From: Gigaspora rosea
Lineage: Eukaryota; Glomeromycota; Glomeromycetes; Diversisporales; Gigasporaceae
Assembly (NCBI GenBank): GCA_003550325.1
Contig: QKWP01000107.1
Coordinates: forward strand, 123,901 to 187,900
Length of the DNA stretch: 64,000 bases
Reading direction: 5' to 3'
Positions 1 to 10,672 of this stretch are shown piece by piece. The notes below the pieces were generated by a model. That model was not told where the DNA came from. It worked only from the letters and a program-made list of their open reading frames with translations, and made no database searches. Within the stretch, counting starts at the first letter, position 1. Every line of letters begins with the position of its first letter. A program made the position numbers and the translations under genes.

Positions 1-1500
1 AGCACTCTTTAATTTTAGCATCTTCTTCTGGAATTCTGATTGGAAGGCAAACATAAATTCTAAAGATGAGCCCCAACTTGGATTTTCACATGTATAAGAT
101 TCATCTTCTTTTGACAAGACAATCATTCTTTGAGGAATGTATTTTCACTAAAAAAACTATACCTTTCATTTCCTCACTAACAATATTATATACATCAATA
201 TAAGAGATATATAAATCACTTTTTTGCATTAAAGATAAAGATTCTAGATCTTCTATATTATTAATTTGATTAACACGCTAATGGAATAGTGAAACAATTT
301 GAGGGGGCTTCATTCCATCTTTTGCTCTTCCCCAATCCATTCTCTTGCCTGTTTAGATATACAGTTGGCCCTCTCAGAACCGGTATGCATGGTGGACAGG
401 TTTAGTATCGGAAATGGCAGATTATCAGTTATTACTTATGGAACAGGGTGTCTGGTGGATTAATTTTTAACCGATTTTGGCAGGTTATCAGTTTTGACAG
501 GATCGGTTCTGAGAGGGCCAACTGTACTGAAATAGCATAGATCCTCTGCAGTACCTGGATTATGCCTATTGTGTAGTGAATAGTGAATAATAAGAACACT
601 ATTATTTTCTTCATGATTATCATCTTCTTTATAACATTTTAATACACGTATATAAGATTTGCAGCCAGTTTTTTTTATTGTTTTTGAACTGGATGAGGAT
701 AACTGTGATCAGATAAAGGTTTAGTAGCTTATTTTATTGTACCAGCAGTTGTCTTGACTTTCCGGAACATTGACAAACATATCTTTCATTTAACATATAT
801 TCTAAAGTAACACAGTTATCTTTATAATATAATTAGCACCAGCAATGTTAGGAAGAATATTTTTAATCCAGTCTTTATATGTATTCACCTCAAGATGAGT
901 ATAAATTTTAATATATTCATTCATATCCATTTCTTGCAATCTGGGCTCAGTCTCAGATTCTTCTATCATTTTATAATCAAGTTCTTCTAATGGTTCTAGA
1001 TTAAATTCTTCAAATTCAAATTCCTGAACACTAGATGTGTATTCAAATTTTTGCAATTCAGATTCAGAATATTTTTGCAATTCAGATTCAAGATTATTAT
1101 TATTGTTAGGCAAAGATATTTTAGACTTAGCATGCTCAACAATGATATTTATTAAACCAGTTATAACTAAAGTTGCAAGTGTGCTTTGATCATCTGTATC
1201 TACTTTTTGTGATTTTGACTTATTGGCTTTAGACTAGATAGACAAATTGTTCTTTGAGCTATCAGACATTTTTTTTATACTTTTAGGATTGTTTTTTTTT
1301 AATTTTATATTTATAGAGAAATATAATAGTTTTGATGATTTATTAAAGGATTGAACAAATTCTTTTACAAGCAATAATGTTAAGATAAAGGTTTCATATA
1401 TATTTTGACTATATGTATTTGATATACAAGCTTCTAATTTGTAATCTTTTTTTATTTTACAATACACAGGACTGAGAGCAATACAAGATAAGTTTCTCAA
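1..1500 (-). pseudogene. FAR1/MULE-type transposase-derived pseudogene, partial at the left edge
   Basis: Read on the minus strand, a broken but largely continuous coding frame runs from about 1500 to the window edge. The N-terminal part (1500-802) is polar and acidic, with LESELQKYSESELQKF-type low complexity, and has one in-frame TAG at 1234-1236. Next comes a stretch with the look of a FAR1/WRKY-GCM1 DNA-binding region (GCKSYIRVLKCY, then the HNRHNPG motif, about 540-640). The segment just left of the MITE at 362-524 reads KQAREWIGEEQK, then MKPPQIVSLFH and RVNQINNIEDLESL after frame changes. It ends in SWGSSLEFMFAFQSEFQKKM, which resembles the entry to a MULE/ZSWIM transposase catalytic core; that core would lie outside the window. 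Several stops and frameshifts make it a relic. Family assignment rests on motif resemblance only; a domesticated FAR1-like gene is the alternative. Confidence 0.55.
362..524. mobile_element. Pogo/Tc1-like MITE inserted in the transposase pseudogene
   Basis: 163-bp element with near-perfect terminal inverted repeats beginning CAGTTGGCCCTCTCAGAACC and a TA target duplication (360-361 and 525-526). It has no coding capacity. CAG...CTG ends with a TA duplication fit the Tc1/mariner superfamily, pogo branch. It separates the DNA-binding part of the surrounding pseudogene from its transposase part. A second, longer relative lies at 4389-4845. Confidence 0.9.
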
Positions 1501-2956
1501 TTTTTGGTAGCTTTTTATTTCACATTCCTAATTTGATACCATCTAGCATTTCACTTTAATTAAATAAAATGTGTCATCCTTATACAATTCCCTTTCAGCA
1601 GGGTTTTTTATATTACAGGCAAATGTGCAATATTTTTTATAATATACTTAATTTTTTAGTAAAGATTTGTTTATATAAATATGAATGCTTAATTCTTAAT
1701 TCAATAATTTAATCACTTAAAATGATACAGTTTAAAAAAATGATAAAATTTTTTATTTAAAAGATTTATTCCTAATTCAACTTAGTTATTCTACACTGCT
1801 CTATTTATCCAACCAGATAAAATGTGTAGTACTTCTTTTTCACTGCTCTATTTATCCAACCAGATAAAATGTATAATATTCTTTAGTACTTCTTTTTTCA
1901 GGGCTTATTATGTTCTGAGTTTTTTAACATTTTCTTCTTTAGCTAAAATGCTCCCGGCCTTGTAACAAGTTCAATTATTAATGATTAGTTTTTTTGCATA
2001 GCAAGTTTTAGTTTGTCAAACAGAATTATACCACATATATGTTTTGTAGATAATTATAGTTATTGATATGTATAAGATAGTATTGACTATTAAAGTTTTG
2101 TCACTTATCCATAATATAATATTTCAGTTATCTATAGCTAAATTTACTCTATTTATAAATTTAATACTAATTAAGTAATTTAAGGAATAATTAAGTAAGT
2201 TAAGGAATGATACTGGGTACATTGGGTACATCTATATGCGTGACTTTATCTAGAAAGCAGTAAAAATTTAGAAGATCAAATCCAAAAGAATAACACAGTA
2301 TATTTGTCATTTTCTAAATGTATTTATTAAGCATTCCAATAGTTAAATAAACGAAGTCATTTTATTAATGGTTAATTAATTGAGAAAAAAGTGTTATTGT
2401 TGCAATATTTCTCTAATTTATAAATATTCAATTTGTATTTAGTTTGGAACAGAGCTTGTGTGTGTATAAATAAATTAAAGCAGTGAAAATAACTTCTGAA
2501 CTTCGTTAAATTGTAATTCGTAGATAATCAATGAACATTTTCCCCTAATTAAGTTGATCATCACACAAATCTAAATTTAGCATAGATGTACTCAATTTAT
2601 TATAACAACATAGAGTAAAAAGTAAAATACATATAGAAAGAAACCAGCGCTTTAATTGAATCAAAGTCTCAAAATTGTTGAAAAAGTGTCAAAAGCAGGT
2701 TTTCCTAGTCCACAACCCAAATAGCCAACTAGAATATCCGGATTGTAGCAATAATTAGATCATGTATATATTATCAGAATCTAATAGGTGTTTAGGAAAA
2801 ATTATGTTAGATAATTCTATCTATACATAATATTTAGAATCATAGTGTACTAATTTTCCCGTTCCTGGTTTTGCGCAACTGCATTGCGCAGCTACTTATT
2901 AGGGTTAGAGTTAGGAATTATAACTGATCTGTATAGTATAGATTTAAAATTTGGCC
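1501..2956. other. AT-rich intergenic DNA with a 47-bp duplication
   Basis: No gene is visible. The only clear structure is a direct tandem duplication at 1794-1898 (unit 47 bp, beginning CACTGCTCTATTTATCCAAC). A short TTAGGG-like run is present at 2898-2916. Confidence 0.6.
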
Positions 2957-3249
2957 TATCCCTTAAACCATTTGAAATTCAGGTCAAATTTGCACTGAAA
3001 TTTTCTAAATCATGTGTATCATAACTGTGTGTACAAAAAAATAGCAAGTATGATAATAAATTTATACACAATATAAAAATCAATATAAAAATAATATTTA
3101 TTTTATTATTTATGTTCATAATACTCAATAAAACAATCTGAATGTTGTATATTGAAACATAAAAGCACATTACATACTGTACACCACACCTGGCTTTGCA
3201 GTGAATTTTTATTGTGTTTCCCTTGCTCATCCATATTTTTAAACCAGCA

Positions 3250-3480
3250 TTAAATACAGAAACTTCTATCAGTGCGATATTCTGGGTAGTGGCTTTGTGG
3301 GTGTAATTGTTCAATGGGTAAGTTAAATTTTTTTGTGATATAGAATGATCTTTGCATATTTTGATCATCCTGTAATTCTGACCGAATTTTTTCCATTTTT
3401 TTCGTGTATGTAATTGCTAACTCATTTCGAGCGATTCTTCCACCAAATTCCATACCAAATTGATTCAGTGTATCGTTTCC
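3250..3480 (-). pseudogene. Unrecognised coding remnant
   Basis: A minus-strand frame of about 70 codons has sequence with normal protein character (FGGRIARNELAITYTKKMEK..., ending before a TAA at 3250). It has no convincing start and no neighbouring exons. It lies inside the inverted-repeat element 2957-4083 and may be captured host or transposon sequence. I do not recognise the family. Confidence 0.25.
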
Positions 3481-3511
3481 AAATTAAGTTTTTTTTGAAA
3501 TTAGGAAGGTA

Positions 3512-3682
3512 CAGAGAACCCTCCCTAAGTGCACCCTCCCTAAGTGCACACCCTCTCTAAATGCACGCTTAAATTTGGGCCCAAATATATAGATAACCTC
3601 CATAAATGCACTTTTTCTTATTGTTCTCTAAATGCATGTCATTATTTAGTCCCAAAAGTGTGCATTTAGGGAGGGTTCTCTG
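3512..3682. mobile_element. MITE with TA duplication, ends CAGAGAACCCTCCC
   Basis: 171 bp. Inverted ends CAGAGAACCCTCCCTAAGTG and its complement ending GGGAGGGTTCTCTG are flanked by TA on both sides (3510-3511, 3683-3684). The subterminal motif CTAAGTGCAC/CTAAATGCAC is iterated several times inside. Pogo-like ends; no coding capacity. Confidence 0.9.
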
Positions 3683-4149
3683 TATTAATGATGCTGGTAT
3701 CTAGGAGCCAAAAAAATAGTGGCATCCAAGTGTGATGTACAGGAACTTGTGTACCATAATAGCCCCTTAATTGGTCGGCTATATCATTGTCCATATTGTA
3801 TATTTTGATATCTAAAAAAAATAGTATTGAAGTGGTAAAAAAAGTAAGTAATAAAAAATAAGATGATCATGATCGACAAAGCTAATCTGTAATAAAATGA
3901 TCGAACAATAGGCACTTTTATGTAAACAATAAAAATAAACGAATTTCCAAATAAGTAAAAGCCAGGATTTTCGGTTAGATTGGTAAATCTTTAATTTTTA
4001 ATGTAGTACAAGTGCTACATGAGTTAACAAATCAAATTTCAAAATTTCAGGGCAAATTTGCAGGAAAAACGGTTTAAGGGATACCACTATTGGCATGCCA
4101 TAATAACATGCTAATGACTGCTATACAAGGTACCCTAACTATAATACTC

Positions 4150-4350
4150 TTATCTACCTTAGTATAATAGTTCAAAAAGTACTAAAAAATTGTAAGGGGA
4201 ATAACAAAAATCAGATGATTTTTTAGAGGAAAAGGTGGTAAAAAAAGTTGAAATTATATATAAAAACCTGACTATATATATATTAAAGAAAAGGGTGGGG
4301 TTAGGCCTTTGATAAAAAATAATCGATGATTAATAACAATGCCCTAATTT
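4150..4350 (+). repeat. Dispersed repeat shared with 28890-29070 (inverted)
   Basis: About 150 bp around GATGATTTTTTAGAGGA, AAAAAAAGTTGAAATTATAT and a run of G residues recurs in the opposite orientation at 28890-29070. No coding sequence. Probably the end of a larger element. Confidence 0.6.
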
Positions 4351-4388
4351 TTTAGAAGAGTGAGGTCTCCATATATCATGTCTATATA

Positions 4389-4845
4389 TAGTCAGTTCTC
4401 TTGGAACCAATCCTATCAAAACTAATAACCTGCCAAAATCAGTTAAAAATCAATCCACTATACCCGTTCTATAAGTAATAACTGATAACCTTATATTTTT
4501 GATATTCAATAGCCTTTATGTATAAATTTCTGATTTTGTATAGAGTCATTTAATATTTACCCAATCAAATTGCATAAAATTAATATAGATAAGTTCGTCA
4601 TGTAATCAGAATATTGATGTTAAAAAATTCCGTCCATAATTTTATATAATTAAATAGTTTCTAGGCCTTCAAGATCACAAGTAATTCCGTTTTTTGCTCT
4701 AATTAGACACTGGAAATTGTTCAATCTTGCAATTTGATTGGTTGATGCATGTTCATATTTCACATGATATTGTCAAATCTGATTACCTCTCAAAACTGAT
4801 ACTAAACTCATCCACTATGCATACCAGTTCTGAGAGGGCTGACTG
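4389..4845. mobile_element. Second, longer member of the 362-524 pogo-like MITE family
   Basis: The outer parts align in order with the MITE at 362-524 (reverse complement): ends (T/C)AGTCAG...CTCT, then ATCCTATCAAAACT, AAATCAGTTAAAAAT, AAGTAATAACTGATAA and, at the right, ATACTAAACTCATCCACTATGC. TA flanks at 4387-4388 and 4846-4847. About 290 bp (4491-4780) has no counterpart in the shorter copy. It is either an insertion, or the short copy is an internal deletion derivative. Confidence 0.8.
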
Positions 4846-5168
4846 TATATATATATAGTATAAATAGCAAATAATATTGAGTATTTATTATGGGAAAATA
4901 AATTTGTCGCACCCGCAACATGTCAACCCCCTGGTTCGGCCAATCAAATCGCATGATTTTATAGACAAAAAAATTTTTTTTAAAAAATTAAAAATTTTAC
5001 ATAATAAAGTGTAAAATTTATATAAAATAGTATGCCATATAACGTAAAATTTTATTCTGACCAACTTTTTCTAAGTCATAAAGATAGATTGTCTTAGTAA
5101 AAAAAAAGGTTTTATAAGAAAAATTAAAAATTTCAAAAGTTAGCACATATAAAACTTTTTTTTTTACN

Positions 5169-5221
5169 ATCAAATTTCAAAATTTCAGGGCAAATTTGTA
5201 GAAGAAACGGTTTAAGGGATA
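5169..5221 (+). repeat. Solitary copy of the 50-bp end repeat of 2957-4083
   Basis: CAAATTTCAAAATTTCAGGG through GGTTTAAGGGATA, nearly identical to 4030-4083. Directly preceded by the single ambiguous base of the window (5168). Confidence 0.8.
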
Positions 5222-5228
5222 CAGGTAT

Positions 5229-5445
5229 TACGAATATCAGTATGCCAGATTAGTAGCAATTTATCAAACCGTACCATACTGATCTACATTAATATCAAAT
5301 TAGTACAATAGTATGGTACGTATATTTAAAAATCGTACCATACTGATATGCTATTATATTAAATCTATATATTAGCAGAACAGTATAGTACGATTTGATA
5401 AAATCCACACCATACCATACCATACGGGTCTAATAGCTATGCAAT
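5229..5445 (+). repeat. Left arm of a large inverted repeat rich in GTATGGTACG/CGTACCATAC
   Basis: Contains several CGTACCATACTGAT motifs in both orientations. About 115 bp (5325-5440) matches 7517-7630 inverted. The two arms flank the hAT element at 5623-7236. Confidence 0.75.
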
Positions 5446-5798
5446 GAAATTGACGGGGCGTAGGATCGATTTTCCTGTCACGTGACTTTCCGGCATCAAT
5501 TGTCTTTGAGAAAAAAATTGAATTCGTTAGGGTTTGGGTTCATGTGGGTGGTTAGAAGGTGCATTATATAGCAATATTGTGCGAGGAAACTTTTTTTAGG
5601 CCAGAAAGATGATTTGCTAGATTAGTGGTCGTACCCTAGGGTACAATAACCAGTTAACTGTTAGGTTATCCAGATACCCGAATTATAAAACTGATAAACC
5701 GATAAATTATTGAGGTATCCGGTTAAGATATAATATAGGATAATATAGGGTAAAATACAATTATAATAAAAATTTTAATTTGTGCATTATTTATATAC

Positions 5799-6108
5799 CC
5801 CTATAAGAAAAGTGGTACAGGTGGTAGTACAGGTTGGTGTCGGGAATGCTCAAAATGGCATGGATCTTGTAGCACGTGAATTTACGTTCATTACCCGTGC
5901 CAAATCCCGTGCCGATTCGACTAGTAAACTGCTGCAAAGCCCGTGCCATTTACGGTCCAATTGGTACGGGCACACGGTCCCTCACGGTCCACTAAATCCG
6001 AACCAACTCAGGCCATACCCGTACAAATCCGAACCTTGACCCGTGCCAAAATGACCCGTGCCTATCCGATTCCATCCCGTGCCTATATGGTACATTTTTC
6101 TTATAGGG
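5799..6108. mobile_element. CCCTATAAG-family element, copy A (310 bp)
   Basis: Ends CCCTATAAGAAAAGTGGTAC and complement CCCTATAAGAAAAATGTACC, flanked by the 3-bp duplication TAC (5796-5798, 6109-6111). The interior is a GC-rich island with many CGTGCC/GGCACG motifs and aligns to the reverse complement of copy B (56507-57162) with a large internal deletion. No protein. The 3-bp duplication argues for a PIF/Harbinger-, CACTA- or Academ-type transposase acting in trans. Confidence 0.9.
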
Positions 6109-6218
6109 TACTAGCATCACTCAGTGTAAAACTTGTCTACATCATAAATTTAATGTATTTTAAATAAGAACATGGTTTTAATATTTTGTTTATTATATTT
6201 ATTTAATAGGTGATATGT

Positions 6219-6478
6219 GTTCTTTCTGATTTTCATCTTGTATGCAGATCATGTAATAAATTACTGATAATAATTACTTATCATTTCTGAATTTACGTAA
6301 ATTCTGATTTTCATCTTGTATGCAGATCATGTAATAAATTACTGGTAATAATTACTTATTATTCCACATAATTTCTGAATTTAATTCTGAATGAACATGC
6401 ATTCTTTCTCGATTTTCATCGATTGTGAAATGCACAGCCATGTAATAAATTATTGATAATAATTACTTATTAATAATT
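6219..6478 (+). repeat. Three tandem copies of an ~85-100-bp unit
   Basis: Each unit contains CATGTAATAAATTACTGATA followed by ATAATTACTTAT; the first two also share TTTTCATCTTGTATGCAGAT. The third copy is more diverged. Lies within the hAT element. Confidence 0.85.
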
Positions 6479-6797
6479 ATATTGACTTTTTTTTCATTAA
6501 TATATATAAAGATTATTCTTTTATTGTTTCGTCATTTTTTTTTTGTATTGGCGTAACAAAAGAACTTCTCATGCCTAAACAAAATAGGAATAACTTGGGG
6601 ATGCAAGTTTTTTATGTCGAAAAAGATAAATTTAAGTTTGTTTAAAAAAAATTTAGTAATTATCTTCTAGACATGACACCTGACCAGATTCCTGCCGTTG
6701 CCGAAAAACAAATGTGGATGTGATTATTAATTACATTTTTAAATATATATGAATATTAGAACTATTCTTTTAATGTATGAAAAGTTAGCATTTAATG

Positions 6798-6998
6798 TGG
6801 CAGATTAAAATGAAATCAGATTAAAATGAACTGGGGATCTTGCTCACCTTTATAGCTTATAAAACCCATATACTCGTTTATTAATAACCCTAACCCTAAT
6901 GCTAAAAAAACCCTCCAAAAATGTCCTCCAAAAATTTTTAAAATTTTGCTTAAAAAATAGAAAAATTACATTTTAATCCGATTTCATTTTAATCTGTC
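6798..6998. mobile_element. MITE with 8-9-bp duplication (GCATTTAAT)
   Basis: Inverted ends of about 32 bp (GGCAGATTAAAATGAAATCA; right complement GACAGATTAAAATGAAATCG). Flanks are GCATTTAAT at 6789-6797 and 6999-7007. An 8- or 9-bp duplication fits hAT or MULE mobilisation. The interior includes CCCTAACCCTAA-like sequence. Nested in the hAT element 5623-7236. Confidence 0.8.
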
Positions 6999-7514
6999 GC
7001 ATTTAATATTTAGGCGAGCATATAGTGATTCATTTTTATTCGTTTTTATAAATTTTTTACTTTATTATTATAGAGTTACTTTATTTGATTTATGCAATAA
7101 TACTGTATAACATCATATAAATATCTTATCTGGATATAACCGTTATCCTTTCATTTGAATAGGATATAAAACCGGTTATTAAATTTTGTTAAAGGTTACA
7201 ACTTTTCGGATAAAAAGTTATCCGGGTACGGCACTATGCTAGATAAATACGATTTCGTTTGTTTTGAATTTCTTTACGTTACACCTGATCCTGATTTTTA
7301 ATTGGCTAATTGACGTCAGAATATCACGTGACCAGAAAATTGTTCAAGAATTGATTCCCTTTTATTTTTGATATATTATCAAAATTGAACGTTAAAAAAT
7401 TAGTATGATAAATACATTGCAAAATATATCGTGTGTGAAAACTTATATTAAAGATATCTAGTCCGCTTATCAATTATTCAAGGAAACAAATATAACGATA
7501 AAAAAATGTAAAAA

Positions 7515-7735
7515 TTGTATAGCTACCAGATCCGTATGGTATGGTGTGGATTTTATCAAAGCGTACCATACTGTTCTGCTAATATATATATTTAATATTA
7601 GCAGATCAATATGGTACGGTTGATAAAATTGCATCCATACCATACTGATCTGACATGTCGTACCATACTGATATTCTATAATCCCGGTCTATACTATACG
7701 GATCTGCTCACCTATACCATACTGATTTGCTATAA
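7515..7735 (-). repeat. Right arm of the GTATGGTACG inverted repeat
   Basis: Inverted partner of 5229-5445, with GTATGGTATGGTGTGGATTT and further CGTACCATACTGAT motifs. The arm pair probably marks an older element into which the hAT transposon jumped. Confidence 0.75.
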
Positions 7736-7739
7736 TTTC

Positions 7740-7945
7740 TGTCGAAGAAAAGTCAAATTAGAAATATGTCATGTCAGATAAATGTCTTGTCGAAAATATG
7801 AGATGTCAAGGAAAGGGATGTCGAAAATATGGTATGTCGAGGAAAGATCCTGTCAATAAAAAGTGCTGTGGGTGAAACATTCTGTCGGGGATATAGTGTC
7901 GGAAAAATGAGCTGACGGGGAACTAACTTTCGGGGAATCATACCG
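7740..7945 (+). repeat. Degenerate short-period array of a TGTCGNNGAAA motif
   Basis: About ten irregular repeats of roughly 17-24 bp based on TGTCGAGGAAAG / TGTCGGGGATA. The motif matches the arms of the foldback-like structures at 41.9-44.0 kb, but only one orientation is present here, suggesting a solo arm. Confidence 0.7.
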
Positions 7946-8998
7946 TAATCGATAGTTTACGTATCTTTTTTTTTTAATAATTATAAAATTTTCTTTAATT
8001 AGAAAACAAAAAAATATTAGGTTATTAACATTATTAAATATGTTTATTTATTTACAAATGATTTAAATCTATGGTTTGAGATGACCGACCATATAACGGT
8101 AAAATTATTAATCTGCAAAAAGTTTATACTATCATAAATTAAAATTTGAGACAAATATATTCAATTTTTCACTATGATCCTACGTATACATGTTTTGTGT
8201 AAATAATTATTAATGTAATGCCATTGTTTAATCCCTATCTTAAGAACATTATAATATCGTGATGCATATCTTAAAGTTCGAATCATCCTTAATCTTTAAG
8301 AGTTTAATTATGATTAGCATACATATTGTCCACGAACCAAGTATTTCTAAAAAAAGTTACGTCAACAATTTAATTTAAAATTAGCTTTAGCGTATTTTAT
8401 TAATAAAATAATTTTTTTTTTGTTTTATTGATTACATTATGTATGCAAAATATTCAAGTATTACAAAAATTGTTGATCGCTTAAGAAATTTGAAAACTAT
8501 TCTCAATAAAAAAAAAGTTGCTTTGATGAAAATAATTTAAAACATAGCATGATGTAGTTTTTTTATCCACTAAATTTATAAGATGCATCACTATCAAATC
8601 CGATTATCCTAACGTTAGTGTTCGGATCTGCTAAATTTTTTATCCGGATTATCCGGATAATATAGATAACGGATAATGATTTTGTTCAACAGATAATTTA
8701 TCCGGATAATTACTTTAATTTCAGATAATTATCTATAGATAATCTGTATTAATGTATATGGGAAACAGTGAAATGGTGAAATTGATCAAATGTTAAAACA
8801 TTCATTTATTAATGGTTATTATCTGATATATGCATTTTTAATTCATCAATAAATGTACGTTCATCCATTTCAATTACTATTCCATTTTGGCAATGATATT
8901 ATAACCATTCCATTCATATGGTTCATGCCAGGTGATTTTCGATAATAATTGAACTTTCTTTCCAAATTGACTCCATTTTGAATCTCGTATATAAATAT
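7946..8998. other. AT-rich DNA with a hAT end remnant
   Basis: No gene seen. A hAT-type left end TAGTGTTCGGATCTGCTAAA starts at 8616 and is followed by repeated TATCCGGATAA motifs to about 8745. A matching right end was not found nearby. Confidence 0.6.
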
Positions 8999-9248
8999 GG
9001 GGGCTCGTCAGTAGAAAGGGGGTAGAAAGTTTCTAAGTAAAATTTTTGGACTTTGAACTAAAATATCTCAATAACTACTAAACTAAATTTAATAATTTTT
9101 TTTTTATTTTAATTATATGTAGTTATAAAATTAAAATAAAAAAATAAATTTTATTTAATTTGATATAGTAGTTATTGAACTATTTTAATTTAAAATTTAA
9201 AAAAAAAGTGGTAAAAACTTTTTACCCCTTTTCTACTGACGAGCCCCC
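8999..9248. mobile_element. Foldback MITE, ends GGGGGCTCGTCAGTAGAAA
   Basis: 250 bp. The ends GGGGGCTCGTCAGTAGAAA are perfect inverted copies, and inversion continues through most of the interior (AATAACTACTAAACTAAATT versus its complement), so a single strand could fold into a long hairpin. It lacks an unambiguous target duplication because the flanks are (AT)n. Confidence 0.85.
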
Positions 9249-9459
9249 ATATATTTATTTAATCGACGCTATCTTAAGTTACAGGCTGTGAGAATATTTA
9301 TACGTACGATGTACAAACTGTAAATGTGTAATTGCTTGCTTGGAATCCATGAGTGTGTATATGAATCTAACCTTTAAAAGGTATATGTTCGTGAAAATTT
9401 GATATGTATTAGCGTACTATATGATTGATGCTGGCGAACTTGAACATTTCCGATTTCGG

Positions 9460-9528
9460 TAGTGTTCGGATCTGCTAGATTTTTTATCCGGATTATCCGA
9501 CAGATAATTTATCCGGATCCCAACACTA
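9460..9528. mobile_element. 69-bp mini-hAT remnant
   Basis: Starts TAGTGTTCGGATC and ends GATCCCAACACTA, an inverted pair, with internal ATCCGGAT motifs. The left end is nearly identical to 8616. No matching 8-bp flanks were found. Confidence 0.6.
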
Positions 9529-10447
9529 TTAAATATCTTCAACAAAGACTTAAATATTCTGAAATTAATTTTTTAAATACTGTATCAATCTTGTCTTGAT
9601 AAATTAAAAAACTCAAAAGCAAAGCTAGAGAGCTTAATACCAAAATCACAAACTTAAAGAGTAAAAATGGAAATTATTGCAGAGTAACATATCATAGAAT
9701 AAAATAACAGTTAAACAGTTACTACTAGAGTAGATAAAGAATAAAATGTTTTTTTTTTCAAAAAATGAAAAGATTATTTAATACATACCAAAAAAAAAAT
9801 GAAATAGGTGATACTTCAACTTATATTACTATTCTAATGATTTATATGTAAATTAACTTATTTTTTGAAACTGAATAAGATTCTAGTAATTAAATGATAT
9901 GAGATAATAAAGGATTTAATATTAGAATATGAACTTCTAACTAAGATTTGCTCATATTATTTCCATAAGATTTAAAATTTGAAAATTATTGAATAGAATG
10001 TTATAGTTATTTAATGACGGTACACAAACCATTTGGAGGATTTCTCGGCCGAACAGCAAATATTGTTTTTTAAATTTTGTAATAAATATCAAATTTGTAA
10101 TGAACCAAACGATTCTGTATTAATTCTTGAGCTAAAGTCAAAAATTATAGATCATATTGTATATAAATGCCAGCATTAAACACTTACCTCCAAATCATTA
10201 TTTAATTAATTACAATTTTATATAGTCGCTTGACACAAACTTATTCTAACATTGCATTCAGTAGATTATGAACAACTTTGAAAAGATTCTTAAATTATTC
10301 TGACATGAATTATCAGGTTAGTCTTTTATTTGAGAAGAGAAGTAGATGATACTTTAACAAGTATCTCAGAGTTCCTCTTAATGAGAAACAAGAATAGTTA
10401 AATAAAAGATCAAAGATCATTCAAAAATATTACAATGAAGCTTTAAA
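9529..10447 (+). pseudogene. Decayed coding remnants, coiled-coil type
   Basis: Plus-strand fragments read as protein between stops. About 9530-9720 gives LQQRLKYSEINFLNTV then, after two stops, a lysine-rich coiled-coil-like stretch (KKLKSKARELNTKITNLKSK). About 10035-10170 gives HLEDFSAEQQILFFKFCNKY. Multiple stops and no intact start. The source gene is not recognised; a transposon-encoded or multigene-family protein is likely. Confidence 0.3.
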
Positions 10448-10672
10448 TTAAACATCCAAATATTTCAGATCAATATTTAATTCCTCAACAACAAACTTCG
10501 TTGCAAATCCAATTAATTCGTCAAGATTCATTTTTGATTCCAGAAGACAATAATTTTGAGTAAATAAAAATATTGTCGTTATTTTTATAATTATACTATG
10601 TATATACCTTTTAATAAAGAGAAAAACTTTAACTAGGAAATCAGAATCTGATGTAGGTCCGAAACAGATCAC
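10448..10672 (-). CDS. Hypothetical short frame, doubtful
   Basis: A 74-codon minus frame whose last 27 codons (MNLDELIGFATKFVVEELNI...) look protein-like, while the middle is an AT-rich hydrophobic run that could be an intron. No homologue recognised, no neighbours in an obvious gene structure. It may be the last exon of a decayed gene. Confidence 0.2.
   Translation of the reverse strand: MICFGPTSDSDFLVKVFLFIKRYIHSIIIKITTIFLFTQNYCLLESKMNLDELIGFATKFVVEELNIDLKYLDV

Larger units (their letters stand above)
2957..4083. mobile_element. Non-autonomous element with ~50-bp inverted ends (TATCCCTTAAACC)
   Basis: The left end begins TATCCCTTAAACC and continues into a segment rich in CAAATTTG and GAAATTT. 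The same ~50-bp sequence occurs inverted at 4025-4083. A third, solitary copy lies at 5169-5221 in the same orientation as the right end. The interior holds a MITE (3512-3682) and a short coding remnant (3250-3480). No target duplication is obvious, so the ends are inferred from the inverted repeat. Confidence 0.5.
5623..7236. mobile_element. Non-autonomous hAT element with exact 8-bp target duplication
   Basis: The left end TAGTGGTCGTACCC and the right end (complement TAGTGCCGTACCCGGATAA) form hAT-type inverted repeats. They are flanked by an identical 8-bp duplication TGCTAGAT at 5615-5622 and 7237-7244. Subterminal regions carry many ATCCGG/GGATAA motifs, as expected of transposase binding sites. 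No transposase frame is present, so it depends on an autonomous hAT elsewhere. It contains three nested structures: a CCCTATAAG element (5799-6108), a tandem repeat (6219-6478) and a MITE (6798-6998). Confidence 0.9.

Noticed and set aside
5782-6167. Plus-strand open frames over the CCCTATAAG element
   Set aside because: The frames exist because the element is GC-rich with few stops. The same peptides recur in the other copies, and no domain is present.
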